Shown here piece after piece: positions 38,386-47,321 of a stretch of 64,000 nt of DNA; the first letter of the stretch is position 1, and each line of letters opens with the position of its first letter. The notes under the pieces were generated by a model. It was not told where the DNA came from. It was given only the letters and a program-made list of their open reading frames with translations, and ran no database searches. Made by a program: the position numbers and the translations under genes. The DNA is from Mesorhizobium sp. GbtcB19 (lineage in GTDB: Bacteria > Pseudomonadota > Alphaproteobacteria > Rhizobiales > Rhizobiaceae), in assembly GCF_019091085.1 (NCBI RefSeq), contig NZ_JAGXJY010000002.1, positions 407,683 to 471,682 of the forward strand. Reading direction: 5' to 3'.

Positions 38386-39842
38386 CCGCTCGCGGCAATA
38401 TTCTCGTCGCCGACGACGATGCGGCCATCCGCACCGTGCTCAATCAGGCGCTGTCGCGCGTCGGCCATGAGGTGCGCGTCACCTCGAATGCCTCGACGCT
38501 GTGGCGTTGGGTAGCGGCGGGCGAGGGCGATCTCGTCATCACCGATGTGGTGATGCCCGATGAAAACGCCTTCGACATGCTGCCGCGCATCAAGAAGGCA
38601 CGGCCCGAACTGCCGGTCATCGTCATGAGCGCGCAGAACACCTTCATGACCGCCATCCGCGCCTCCGAGACCGGCGCCTACGAATATCTGCCGAAGCCCT
38701 TCGACCTGACGGAGCTGCTCAACATCGTCAACCGGGCGCTGGCCGAGCCGAAGCGGCCGAAACTCGATGCGCGGCCGGAAGATCAGCCGGAGACGATGCC
38801 GCTGGTCGGTCGCTCTGCCGCCATGCAGGACATCTACCGCATGCTGGCGCGCATGATGCAGACCGACCTCACCGTCATGATCAGCGGCGAGTCGGGCACC
38901 GGCAAGGAGCTGGTGGCGCGTGCGCTGCACGAATACGGCCGCCGCCGTGGCGGCCCGTTCGTGGCCATCAACATGGCGGCGATCCCGCGCGACCTCATCG
39001 AATCGGAACTGTTCGGCCATGAGAAGGGCGCCTTCACCGGCGCCCAGAACCGCTCCAGCGGCCGCTTCGAGCAGGCGGAGGGGGGCACGCTGTTTCTCGA
39101 CGAGATCGGCGACATGCCGATGGAAGCGCAGACCAGGCTGCTGCGCGTGCTGCAGCAGGGCGAATACACCACGGTCGGCGGCCGCACGCCGATCAAGACC
39201 GACGTGCGCATCGTCGCGGCCACCAACAAGGACCTGCGCACGCTGATCAACCAAGGCCTCTTCCGCGAAGACCTGTTCTATCGCCTCAACGTTGTGCCGC
39301 TGAGATTGCCGGCGCTGCGCGAGCGTTCCGAGGACATTCCCGACCTGGTGCGGCACTTCTTCAAGCAAGGCGCCAGCGAGGGCCTGCAGACCAAGCGCAT
39401 TTCGGCCGGCGGCATCGAGCTTATGAAGCGCTATCCCTGGCCGGGCAATGTGCGCGAACTGGAAAACCTGGTGCGCCGGCTGGCCGCCCTCTACTCGCAG
39501 GACGAGATTTCGTCGGAGATCATCGACTCCGAGCTGAAAACCGGCGAGAGGCCGGTCGTGCCGGACGGCGGCGCGCTCATCCCCGACGATCTGTCGATCG
39601 GTCAGGCGGTCGAGCACTTCCTGCAGCGCTATTTTGCCTCCTTCGCCGGCGAACTGCCGCCGGCCGGGCTCTACCAGCGCATTCTGACCGAGGTCGAGTA
39701 TCCGCTGGTGCTGGCGTCGATGACGGCGACGCGGGGCAACCAGATCAAGGCGGCCGAGCTTTTGGGGCTCAACCGCAACACGCTGCGCAAGAAGATCCGC
39801 GAGCTTGGCGTCAACGTCTACAAATCGACCAGGCAGCCGTAA
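38382..39842 (+). CDS. ntrC: Nitrogen regulation response regulator NtrC
   Basis: A 486-residue sigma-54 activator for nitrogen assimilation genes. Receiver domain 1-120 (phospho-Asp in [12 protein letters not shown], about residue 53; KPFD lysine near 103). AAA+ domain about 145-375 has Walker [12 protein letters not shown], the sigma-54-contacting GAFTGA (in [20 protein letters not shown]) and Walker [11 protein letters not shown]. The C-terminal Fis-type HTH is at about 450-480 ([19 protein letters not shown]). Complete and typical. Confidence 0.97.
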   Translation: MTARGNILVADDDAAIRTVLNQALSRVGHEVRVTSNASTLWRWVAAGEGDLVITDVVMPDENAFDMLPRIKKARPELPVIVMSAQNTFMTAIRASETGAYEYLPKPFDLTELLNIVNRALAEPKRPKLDARPEDQPETMPLVGRSAAMQDIYRMLARMMQTDLTVMISGESGTGKELVARALHEYGRRRGGPFVAINMAAIPRDLIESELFGHEKGAFTGAQNRSSGRFEQAEGGTLFLDEIGDMPMEAQTRLLRVLQQGEYTTVGGRTPIKTDVRIVAATNKDLRTLINQGLFREDLFYRLNVVPLRLPALRERSEDIPDLVRHFFKQGASEGLQTKRISAGGIELMKRYPWPGNVRELENLVRRLAALYSQDEISSEIIDSELKTGERPVVPDGGALIPDDLSIGQAVEHFLQRYFASFAGELPPAGLYQRILTEVEYPLVLASMTATRGNQIKAAELLGLNRNTLRKKIRELGVNVYKSTRQP

Positions 39843-39853
39843 CGCCACCGCGC

Positions 39854-39900
39854 GAATTGGCGCCTTTTGGTGAATTGGCCCTTTTTGCCGAATTGGCGGG
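39854..39900 (+). repeat. Three tandem 18-bp repeats after ntrC
   Basis: Two full and one partial copy of an 18-bp unit beginning GAATTGGC (39854, 39872 and 39890). The middle of each full unit has a CCTTTT-like core. It sits 12 bp after the ntrC stop and about 90 bp before ntrY. The T-runs may help termination, or the array may be an operator. Confidence 0.6.
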
Positions 39901-39927
39901 GGAAAGATTTCCGTCCCGGCCACACTT

Positions 39928-39956
39928 GTTGCATAATCGCCACAATGCGTTGCATA
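39928..39956 (+). promoter_or_regulatory. Direct GTTGCATA repeat upstream of ntrY
   Basis: GTTGCATA occurs at 39928-39935 and again at 39949-39956, a 21-bp period that is two helical turns, 34-62 bp before the ntrY start. A related GTTGCACA lies upstream of dusB-ntrBC, so a shared regulator is possible. Confidence 0.4.
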
Positions 39957-39989
39957 CATCCGACGCAATGACCGACTCTGTACCACGAC

Positions 39990-42281
39990 ATGGCAGCTGA
40001 GGCTCCAATCCTGAACCAACCGCTTTTCAGCCACACCGGCACGGGTGACGCCCGGCGTTTGCTGGCGCTGCCCGGCGTGGTCGCCATCCTCGGCGCGGTG
40101 ATCACGGCCGCCATCTCATTTGCGATCCTGGTCGGCGCCACCCCGATCGCGCCGACCGCCGACACGACCTGGGCCCTCATCGCGGCCAATGCCGTTTTCG
40201 TCCTGTTCCTGATCGCGCTGATCGCCCGCGAGGTGCGTCGCATCGTCCTGGCGCGGCGCCACGGCAGGGCCGCCTCGCGGTTGCATGTGCGCATCGTCGC
40301 AATGTTCGCGCTGGTTGCCGCCATTCCGGCGATCATGGTGGCGATCATCGCCTCGATCACGCTCGACATCGGCCTCGACCGCTGGTTCGAAATGCGCACC
40401 AAGACGATCGTCAACTCGTCGCTGTCGATTGCCGACGCCTATGTTCAGGAGAACGCGCGCAACCTGCAGGGCACGACTTTGTCGATGGCCTACGATCTCG
40501 ATGCTTCGCGCACGCTCTACGGTCTCGACCGCGGCGGTTTCCTCGATTTGCTGAACAAGGAAGCCGTTGGCCGCGGGCTGGCGCACGCCGCCCTGATCAA
40601 GCCCGACGGCTCGTTCGTCATGAACGCCAAGACCGATGCCGATTTCGCCATGCCCGAGCCTCCGTCGGGTGCTGTCGACAGCGCGGCCGACGGCAAGCCG
40701 GTGCTGATCGAGCCGCGCACCCGCAACATCATGGGCGCCATCATCAAGCTGCGCGAGATCGAAGGGCTATACCTGTACACGATCCGGCTGGTCGATCCCG
40801 ACGTGATCAAGGCGCGCCAGATAGTCAGGTCCAACACCGACGAATATCGCAATCTCGAGGATAACCGCCGGACCTCGCAGGTAGCCTTTGCGCTGCCTTA
40901 TCTGTCGCTGACGCTGATCATCACCCTGTCGGCGATCTGGACCGGCATTGCGGTTGCCGACCGGATCGTGCGGCCGATTCGCCAACTGATCGGCGCCGCC
41001 GACGAGGTGGCGACCGGCAATCTCGACGTTGCCGTCCCGGTGCGCCAGTCCGATGGCGACGTCGCCTCGCTCGGCGAAACCTTCAACAACATGATCCTGG
41101 AGCTCAAATCGCAACGCAACGAGCTGCTCTCGGCCAAGGATCTTATCGACGAGCGCAGGCGTTTCTCCGAGGCGGTGCTGGCCGGCGTCACCGCCGGCGT
41201 GATCGGCGTCGACCCTTACGGCATCATCACCATCGTCAACCGCTCGGCCGAAACCATGCTGGCGATTTCGGCGAATGCGGCGCTTGGCCAGAACCTTTCG
41301 GCGGTCCTGCCCCTGGTCGGCCGCGTCTTCGAGATCGGGCGGCAGTCCGGCAAGCCGGTCTATCGCGAGCAGGTGACCTTCTTCCGCACCGGCCTGGAGC
41401 GCACGTTCAATGTCCAGGTCACTGTCGAGGCCGCAGACGACGGCGAGGAAGAGAAATCCTATGTGGTCACGGTCGACGACATCACCGATCTCGTACAGGC
41501 GCAGCGTTCGTCGGCCTGGGCGGACGTGGCGCGGCGCATCGCGCATGAGATCAAGAACCCGCTGACGCCAATCCAGCTGTCGGCCGAGCGCATCAGGCGC
41601 CGCTACGGCAAGGTCATCACCGAGGACCGCGAGGTCTTCGACCAGTGCACCGACACCATCATCCGCCAGGTCGAGGACATCGGCCGCATGGTCGATGAAT
41701 TCTCCGCCTTTGCCCGCATGCCAAAGCCGGAGATGAAGACGATCGATCTGCGTGAATCGCTGCGCGAGGCGTCTTTCCTGGTCGAGGTCAGCCGCTCCGA
41801 CATCGCCTTCCAGCGCGACTTCGGCAACGAACCGCTGAAGGGCACATTCGACAGCCGCCTGATGGCGCAGGCCTTCGGCAACGTCATTAAGAACGCCGCC
41901 GAGGCGATCGACGGACTTGATGCGGAAAATCGTTCGGACGGCACAATCCGGATTCAGGCTGGACGCCAAGATGGCGCCATACGAATCGACGTTATCGACA
42001 ACGGCAAGGGGCTGCCGCGCGAGAATCGCCAAAGGCTTCTCGAGCCCTATATGACGACGCGGGAGAAGGGCACTGGGCTTGGCCTCGCTATCGTCAAGAA
42101 GATCGTGGAAGACCATGGCGGCCGTCTCGAATTGCATGACGCGCCAGCGGATTTCCACGGCGGCCGGGGCGCGATGATCTCGATCATCCTGCCCCCGTCG
42201 ACGGTCGTAACCGCGCCGCCACGCGGTGAAGGTCGAAGCGAACACGAACGAGAAACTGAAAAGGTCGGTAATGGCGTCTGA
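39990..42281 (+). CDS. ntrY: Sensor histidine kinase NtrY
   Basis: A 763-residue membrane sensor kinase, partner of NtrX. Two transmembrane helices near the N-terminus (VVAILGAVITAAISFAILVG, TWALIAANAVFVLFLIALIA) are followed by one at about 105-127 and another at about 310 (LPYLSLTLIITLSAIWTG). These enclose a periplasmic sensory region; HAMP is at about 330-380. A PAS domain (about 395-500) precedes HisKA with [19 protein letters not shown], and HATPase_c has NVIKNAAEAIDG and GTGLGLAIVKKIVEDHGG. It overlaps ntrX by 11 bp. Confidence 0.96.
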   Translation: MAAEAPILNQPLFSHTGTGDARRLLALPGVVAILGAVITAAISFAILVGATPIAPTADTTWALIAANAVFVLFLIALIAREVRRIVLARRHGRAASRLHVRIVAMFALVAAIPAIMVAIIASITLDIGLDRWFEMRTKTIVNSSLSIADAYVQENARNLQGTTLSMAYDLDASRTLYGLDRGGFLDLLNKEAVGRGLAHAALIKPDGSFVMNAKTDADFAMPEPPSGAVDSAADGKPVLIEPRTRNIMGAIIKLREIEGLYLYTIRLVDPDVIKARQIVRSNTDEYRNLEDNRRTSQVAFALPYLSLTLIITLSAIWTGIAVADRIVRPIRQLIGAADEVATGNLDVAVPVRQSDGDVASLGETFNNMILELKSQRNELLSAKDLIDERRRFSEAVLAGVTAGVIGVDPYGIITIVNRSAETMLAISANAALGQNLSAVLPLVGRVFEIGRQSGKPVYREQVTFFRTGLERTFNVQVTVEAADDGEEEKSYVVTVDDITDLVQAQRSSAWADVARRIAHEIKNPLTPIQLSAERIRRRYGKVITEDREVFDQCTDTIIRQVEDIGRMVDEFSAFARMPKPEMKTIDLRESLREASFLVEVSRSDIAFQRDFGNEPLKGTFDSRLMAQAFGNVIKNAAEAIDGLDAENRSDGTIRIQAGRQDGAIRIDVIDNGKGLPRENRQRLLEPYMTTREKGTGLGLAIVKKIVEDHGGRLELHDAPADFHGGRGAMISIILPPSTVVTAPPRGEGRSEHERETEKVGNGV

Positions 42282-43632
42282 CATTCTCATCGTCGATGAC
42301 GAGGAAGACATCCGCGAACTTGTCGCCGGTATCCTGAGCGACGAGGGCCACGAAACCCGCACGGCACATGATGCCGACAGCGCGCTTGCGGCAATTGCCG
42401 ATCGCGCGCCGCGGCTGATTTTCCTCGACATCTGGCTGCAGGGCTCACGCCTCGACGGCCTGGCACTGCTCGACGAGATCAAGACCATGCATCCGAGCAT
42501 GCCGGTGGTGATGATTTCCGGTCACGGCAACATCGAAACGGCGGTGTCGGCCATCCGGCGCGGCGCCTACGACTTCATCGAGAAGCCGTTCAAGGCCGAT
42601 CGCCTGATCCTGATCGCCGAACGCGCGCTGGAAACATCCAAGCTGCGGCGCGAGGTCTCCGACCTCAAGCAGCGCAGCGGCGAGACCTTCGACCTGATCG
42701 GCATGTCGTCGGCGATGAGCCAGTTGCGGCAGACGATCGAGCGCGTCGCGCCGACCAACAGCCGCGTCATGATCGTCGGTCCGTCCGGTTCGGGCAAGGA
42801 ACTGACCGCGCGCGCCATCCATGCGCTGTCGTCGCGCAAGACCGGTCCGTTCGTCACGCTGAGCGCCGCCACCATCACGCCCGAGCGCATGGAGATCGAG
42901 CTGTTCGGCACCGAATCGAACGGCACCGAGCGCAAGGTGGGCGCGCTGGAAGAGGCGCATCGCGGTATCCTCTATATCGACGAAGTCGCCGATATGCCGC
43001 GCGAAACGCAAAACAAGATCCTGCGCGTGTTGGTCGAGCAGCAATTCGAACGGGTGGGCGGCACCAAGCGCGTCAAGGTCGATGTCCGCATCATTTCCTC
43101 GACCTCGCAAAATCTCGAAGCCATGATCGCCGACGGCCGCTTCCGCGAGGACCTCTACCACCGACTGGCGGTGGTTCCGGTCATGGTGCCGGGGCTCGCC
43201 GAGCGGCGTGAGGACATTCCCTATCTCGTCGACAATTTCATGAAGCAGATCGCGCGCCAGGCCGGCATCAAGCCGCGCCGCATCGGTGACGATGCGCTGG
43301 CGGTGCTGCAGGCCCATAACTGGCCGGGCAACGTTCGCCAGTTGCGCAACAATGTCGAGCGGCTGATGATTCTCGCGCGTGGCGGGGAAGCGGATGCGCC
43401 GATCACGGCGGACCTCCTGCCTTCCGAGATCGGCGACGTGATGCCACGCACGCCCAACCAATCGGACCAGCACATCATGGCCCTGCCGTTGCGCGAGGCG
43501 CGCGAGCAATTCGAGAAGGACTATTTGATCGCCCAGATCAACCGCTTCGGCGGCAACATCTCGAAGACTGCCGAGTTCATCGGCATGGAGCGCTCGGCGC
43601 TGCACCGCAAGCTGAAGTCGCTGGGTGTCTAA
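42271..43632 (+). CDS. ntrX: Response regulator NtrX
   Basis: A 453-residue NtrC-like response regulator paired with NtrY, linked to nitrogen metabolism and redox or envelope control in alphaproteobacteria. The receiver domain has phospho-Asp in LIFLDIWLQGSRLDG (about residue 53). The AAA+ domain has Walker A GPSGSGKELTA and Walker B ILYIDEVADM. The C-terminal Fis-like HTH is FIGMERSALHRKLKSLGV. The GAFTGA loop that contacts sigma-54 is absent: the region reads FGTESNGTERKVGALEEA. The start at 42271 lies inside ntrY with AAGG upstream; 15 extra codons before it are unlikely. Confidence 0.96.
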   Translation: MASDILIVDDEEDIRELVAGILSDEGHETRTAHDADSALAAIADRAPRLIFLDIWLQGSRLDGLALLDEIKTMHPSMPVVMISGHGNIETAVSAIRRGAYDFIEKPFKADRLILIAERALETSKLRREVSDLKQRSGETFDLIGMSSAMSQLRQTIERVAPTNSRVMIVGPSGSGKELTARAIHALSSRKTGPFVTLSAATITPERMEIELFGTESNGTERKVGALEEAHRGILYIDEVADMPRETQNKILRVLVEQQFERVGGTKRVKVDVRIISSTSQNLEAMIADGRFREDLYHRLAVVPVMVPGLAERREDIPYLVDNFMKQIARQAGIKPRRIGDDALAVLQAHNWPGNVRQLRNNVERLMILARGGEADAPITADLLPSEIGDVMPRTPNQSDQHIMALPLREAREQFEKDYLIAQINRFGGNISKTAEFIGMERSALHRKLKSLGV

Positions 43633-43764
43633 GGCGATCCCGGGGGAAGCGCGCGGCGGTTTTCCGCCAGCGATCGCGCGAGAACCCCAGGCTCGACTGG
43701 TCCACGCGATTGTTCATTACGGCAGCGGCGGAATCGCCTAAGAAAGCCGGACATTTCCCTGAGG

Positions 43765-44634
43765 ATGCCTATGCCGCGCATTGCCTATGTCAACGGGCGC
43801 TATGTCGTCCATGCTCAAGCCAGCGTGCACATCGAAGACCGCGGCTACCAGTTTGCCGACGGCGTCTATGAGGTCTGCGAGGTAGCGCGCGGCCATATCG
43901 TCGACATGCCGCGCCATCTCGCCCGGCTCAAGCGCTCGCTGAAGGAGCTGTCGATCGTCTGGCCGGTCTCGGAAGGCGTCCTGCCGATGCTGTTGCGCGA
44001 GGTGGTCAATCGCAACGGCGTGGTCAACGGCCTCGTTTATGTGCAGGTGACGCGCGGCGTTGCCAGCCGTGAGTTCGTCTTTCCGGCCGCGGGCACGAGA
44101 TCGGCCCTGGTCATAACCGCCAGGAAAGCCGATCCGGCCACGGCCGCGAAACGGGCGGAGACCGGCATCAAGGTCATCACGGTCCCGGAAAATCGATGGG
44201 ACCGGGTCGACATCAAGAGCACGGGCCTCCTGCCCAATGTGCTTGCCAAGCAGAAGGCCAAGGAAGCCGGCGCGCAGGAAGCCTGGTTCGTCGACGCCGA
44301 CGGCAACGTCAAGGAAGGCGGCTCGTCCAATGCCTGGATCGTCACGAGGGACGGCGTCCTGGTGACCCGTCCGGCCGAGCACGGCATCCTGCGCGGCATC
44401 ACCCGCACGACGCTTTTCGACGTCGCCGCCAAGCTTGGCCTCAGGATCGAGGAGCGCGGTTTTTCGGTCACTGAGGCCAAGGCAGCCAGGGAAGCGTTCA
44501 TCAGTTCGGCGACGACAATCGCCATGCCGGTGGTCGAAATCGACGGCGCGCCGATCGCAAATGGCCACCCTGGCTCTATGACACTTTCGTTGCGGCAAGC
44601 ATTTTTTGACGTTGCGGAAAAAAGTCCAGCCTGA
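43765..44634 (+). CDS. dat: D-amino-acid aminotransferase (class IV aminotransferase)
   Basis: A 289-residue fold-type IV PLP enzyme. Features: EDRGYQFADGVYEV near the N-terminus (D-amino-acid transaminase type), the PLP lysine in RVDIKSTGLLPNVLAKQKA (about residue 150), EGGSSNAWIV, and GILRGITRTTLFDVA. It probably interconverts D-alanine and D-glutamate for peptidoglycan, though branched-chain aminotransferase relatives share the fold. It lies between ntrX and hfq, a conserved rhizobial position. Confidence 0.9.
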   Translation: MPMPRIAYVNGRYVVHAQASVHIEDRGYQFADGVYEVCEVARGHIVDMPRHLARLKRSLKELSIVWPVSEGVLPMLLREVVNRNGVVNGLVYVQVTRGVASREFVFPAAGTRSALVITARKADPATAAKRAETGIKVITVPENRWDRVDIKSTGLLPNVLAKQKAKEAGAQEAWFVDADGNVKEGGSSNAWIVTRDGVLVTRPAEHGILRGITRTTLFDVAAKLGLRIEERGFSVTEAKAAREAFISSATTIAMPVVEIDGAPIANGHPGSMTLSLRQAFFDVAEKSPA

Positions 44635-44709
44635 TAACCGCACAACTGGAATGAACCTTAACTATCTCGTTCTGCTTGCCATTGTGTTGGCAAGAGGGGG
44701 TTTGCGCGC

Positions 44710-44738
44710 TTGACAGGTGCCGCGTAATTTGGCGCATT
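44710..44738 (+). promoter_or_regulatory. Possible sigma-70-type promoter of hfq
   Basis: TTGACA at 44710-44715 with a weak CGCATT-like -10 after a 17-bp spacer, about 40 bp before the hfq start. A perfect 7-bp inverted repeat (CTTGCCA / TGGCAAG, 44675-44694) lies just upstream. The -35 is a consensus match, the -10 is poor. Confidence 0.4.
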
Positions 44739-44776
44739 GGCCGCAAACCGAAGGGGATCGGCGAAAGACAAGAAAA

Positions 44777-45022
44777 ATGGCGGAACGATCGCAAAACCTT
44801 CAGGACCTGTTCCTGAATTCAGTTCGCAAGAGCAAAAACCCACTCACCATCTTCCTCATCAATGGCGTGAAGCTGACCGGCGTGGTCACTTCGTTCGACA
44901 ATTTTTGTGTGTTGTTGCGGCGTGACGGGCACTCCCAGCTCGTCTACAAGCACGCCATTTCCACGATCATGCCGAGCCAGCCGGTTCAGATGTTCGATGG
45001 CGAGGAAAGCCAGGGCGCCTGA
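44777..45022 (+). CDS. hfq: RNA chaperone Hfq
   Basis: An 81-residue Sm-like hexameric RNA chaperone that pairs small RNAs with mRNAs. The Sm1 motif is in [20 protein letters not shown] with [12 protein letters not shown], and Sm2 is [13 protein letters not shown]; the YKH triad forms the proximal RNA-binding face. The start at 44777 gives the usual [14 protein letters not shown]. It is directly followed by hflX, whose TTG start touches the hfq stop, the classical hfq-hflX pair. Confidence 0.98.
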   Translation: MAERSQNLQDLFLNSVRKSKNPLTIFLINGVKLTGVVTSFDNFCVLLRRDGHSQLVYKHAISTIMPSQPVQMFDGEESQGA

Positions 45023-46411
45023 TTGGCACGTGATAAGGACGCGGACCGCAGCGTTCGCGGAAAACAAGCACATCAACTCGGGCCGGAAGCCAAGGATCCG
45101 ACCCGAGCTGTTGTCATTGTGCCGGTGCTCACCCGCCAGCCGCGCGGCGACGAGGAACCCAGCCGTCCGCGTTTGACCCGCTCGGCGGATGCCCGCCACG
45201 ACGAGGCGGTCGGACTTGCCAGCGCCATCGATCTCAATCCGGTCCACACGGCGGTGGTGACGGTGGCCGACCCGCGGCCGGCGACGCTGCTCGGCAGCGG
45301 CAAGGTGGCCGAATTCGCCGACATCGTGAAGGAGCGCAAGGCGGAGCTGGTCATCGTCGACCATCCGCTGACGCCGGTGCAGCAGCGCAATCTCGAAAAG
45401 GAACTGAACGCCAAGGTGCTCGACCGCACCGGGCTGATCCTCGAGATATTCGGCGAGCGGGCGCGCACCAAGGAAGGCACGCTGCAGGTCGAGCTGGCGC
45501 ATCTCAACTACCAGAAGGGCCGGCTGGTGCGCAGCTGGACCCACCTCGAGCGGCAACGCGGCGGCGCCGGCTTCCTCGGCGGCCCCGGCGAAACGCAGAT
45601 CGAGTCCGATCGCCGCATCCTGCAGGACAAGATCACCAAGCTGAAGCACGAGCTGGAAACGGTGCGGCGCACGCGCGACCTGCACCGCGCCAAGCGCAAG
45701 AAGGTGCCGTTCCCGGTTGTGGCGATCGTCGGCTACACCAATGCCGGCAAGTCGACGCTGTTCAATCGGCTGACCGGGGCAGGGGTGCTGGCCGAGGACA
45801 TGCTGTTCGCGACGCTCGACCCCACGCTGCGGCGCGTGCGGTTGCCGCACGGCACGCCGGTCATCCTGTCGGACACGGTGGGCTTCATCTCCGACCTGCC
45901 GACGCATCTGGTCGCCGCCTTCCGGGCGACGCTGGAAGAGGTCGTCGAGGCCGATCTGGTGCTGCATCTGCGCGACATCTCCGATCCCGACACGGCGGCC
46001 CAGGCGGAAGATGTCGAGCGCATCCTCGCCGATCTCGGCGTCGACGCCTCCGACGGCAACCGCGTGGTCGAGGTCTGGAACAAGATCGACCTGCTCGACG
46101 AAGGCAATCGGGAGCGGTTGCTTGCCGAAGGCGCAGGCGGCAAGGCGCCGCCGATCGCCATATCAGCGGTGACTGGTGAAGGGCTGGACACGCTGAAAGC
46201 GCTCATCGAGACGCGCGTGTCGGGCGAGCTGGAGACGATGACGGTGACGTTGAGCCCGGCCCAGCTCGGCCAGGTCGACTGGCTCTACCGCAACGGCGAT
46301 GTCGTTTCGCGCAGCGACAATGAGGACGGCAGCGTCACGCTCTCGCTGACGGCCACGCACAGCGCAAGACAGGAAATCGAGAACCGCCTGCATCGCAAGA
46401 ACGGCAGCTAA
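45023..46411 (+). CDS. hflX: GTPase HflX
   Basis: A 462-residue ribosome-associated GTPase that can split or rescue stalled 70S ribosomes under stress. The N-terminal HflX domain (about residues 20-190) ends in the glycine-rich GGAGFLGGPGETQIESDRR. The G domain follows, with G1 GYTNAGKSTLFN, G3 DTVGFISDLP, G4 NKIDLLD and G5 SAVTGEG. It starts with TTG immediately after the hfq stop, so translation is coupled. Converges on mazG with 7 bp between. Confidence 0.96.
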   Translation: MARDKDADRSVRGKQAHQLGPEAKDPTRAVVIVPVLTRQPRGDEEPSRPRLTRSADARHDEAVGLASAIDLNPVHTAVVTVADPRPATLLGSGKVAEFADIVKERKAELVIVDHPLTPVQQRNLEKELNAKVLDRTGLILEIFGERARTKEGTLQVELAHLNYQKGRLVRSWTHLERQRGGAGFLGGPGETQIESDRRILQDKITKLKHELETVRRTRDLHRAKRKKVPFPVVAIVGYTNAGKSTLFNRLTGAGVLAEDMLFATLDPTLRRVRLPHGTPVILSDTVGFISDLPTHLVAAFRATLEEVVEADLVLHLRDISDPDTAAQAEDVERILADLGVDASDGNRVVEVWNKIDLLDEGNRERLLAEGAGGKAPPIAISAVTGEGLDTLKALIETRVSGELETMTVTLSPAQLGQVDWLYRNGDVVSRSDNEDGSVTLSLTATHSARQEIENRLHRKNGS

Positions 46412-46418
46412 ACGGCTG

Positions 46419-47243
46419 TTATTTTGCGCTTTTGGCCTGCTGCCAGAGCGCTTCCATCTCGTCGAGTGTTGCCTTCTCCAGCGAGCCGCCCGAAGCCTCC
46501 AGGGCTTGCTCGACATAGTGGAACCGCGAGCGGAATTTCTCATTGGTGCCGTTGAGCGCCGCTTCGGCATCGAGCTTGAGGTGGCGGCCAAGGTTGACGA
46601 CGGCAAACAGCATGTCGCCAAACTCGTCCTTGATCGGTCCGGTATCGCCCCCGGCGAGCGCCTCGCGCAATTCGCCGATCTCTTCCTCTATCTTGTCGAG
46701 GATCGGCGCTGCCTCGCTCCAGTCGAAGCCGACACGTGCTGCTTTTTCCTGCAATTTCAGCGCACGCGTCAGGGCAGGGAGCGCGACCGGCACGCTGTCG
46801 AGATAGCCTTTGCCGTGATCCTCGGGATCGAGCCCGCGCGCGATGCGGGCGTCGCGCTTCTCGGCCTTTTCGGTCGCCTTGATCTTCTCCCACATGCCCT
46901 TGGCCATGCCGGCGCTGCGTGCCTTTTCGTCGCCGAAGACATGCGGATGGCGGCGGATCATTTTTGTGGTGATGGCTTCGACGACATCGCCGAAAGCGAA
47001 CTCGCCGATCTCCTCAGCCATCTGCGCGTGATAGACGACCTGCAGCAAAAGGTCGCCGAGTTCCTCGCGCAGATCATCGAAGTCGCCGCGTGCGATCGCA
47101 TCCGCCACCTCATAGGCTTCCTCGATCGTATAGGGCGCGATGGTCGAAAAATTCTGTTCGACATCCCAGGGGCAGCCGGTCATCGGCGCCCTGAGCGCCG
47201 CCATGATCTCGATCAGCCGGGAAATGTCCTTGGAGGGCTTCAT
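46419..47243 (-). CDS. mazG: Nucleoside triphosphate pyrophosphohydrolase MazG
   Basis: A 274-residue all-alpha NTP pyrophosphatase that clears aberrant nucleotides and modulates ppGpp-related stress. Tandem MazG domains: the first with EEAYEVADAI and DLREELGDLLLQVVYHAQMA (E-x2-E ... E-x2-D metal site), the second near residue 185 with KIEEEIGELREAL and DEFGDMLFAVVNLGRHL. The length is typical. Downstream of and convergent with hflX. Confidence 0.95.
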   Translation of the reverse strand: MKPSKDISRLIEIMAALRAPMTGCPWDVEQNFSTIAPYTIEEAYEVADAIARGDFDDLREELGDLLLQVVYHAQMAEEIGEFAFGDVVEAITTKMIRRHPHVFGDEKARSAGMAKGMWEKIKATEKAEKRDARIARGLDPEDHGKGYLDSVPVALPALTRALKLQEKAARVGFDWSEAAPILDKIEEEIGELREALAGGDTGPIKDEFGDMLFAVVNLGRHLKLDAEAALNGTNEKFRSRFHYVEQALEASGGSLEKATLDEMEALWQQAKSAK

Positions 47244-47321
47244 GGGTCGAGCCTATCCCGCGGCCATTGTCCGACCAATCCTGGTCGGACGCTGAAACGA
47301 GTTGTCCACAGCAGTTGGATC

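Noticed and set aside
37983..40034. 683-codon minus-strand open frame opposite ntrB and ntrC
   Set aside because: It is a shadow of ntrBC; no domain and no ribosome site.
43633..43764. Terminator after ntrX (GGCGGTTTTCCGCC near 43657)
   Set aside because: Only a 5-bp stem and no T-run follow, too weak to call.
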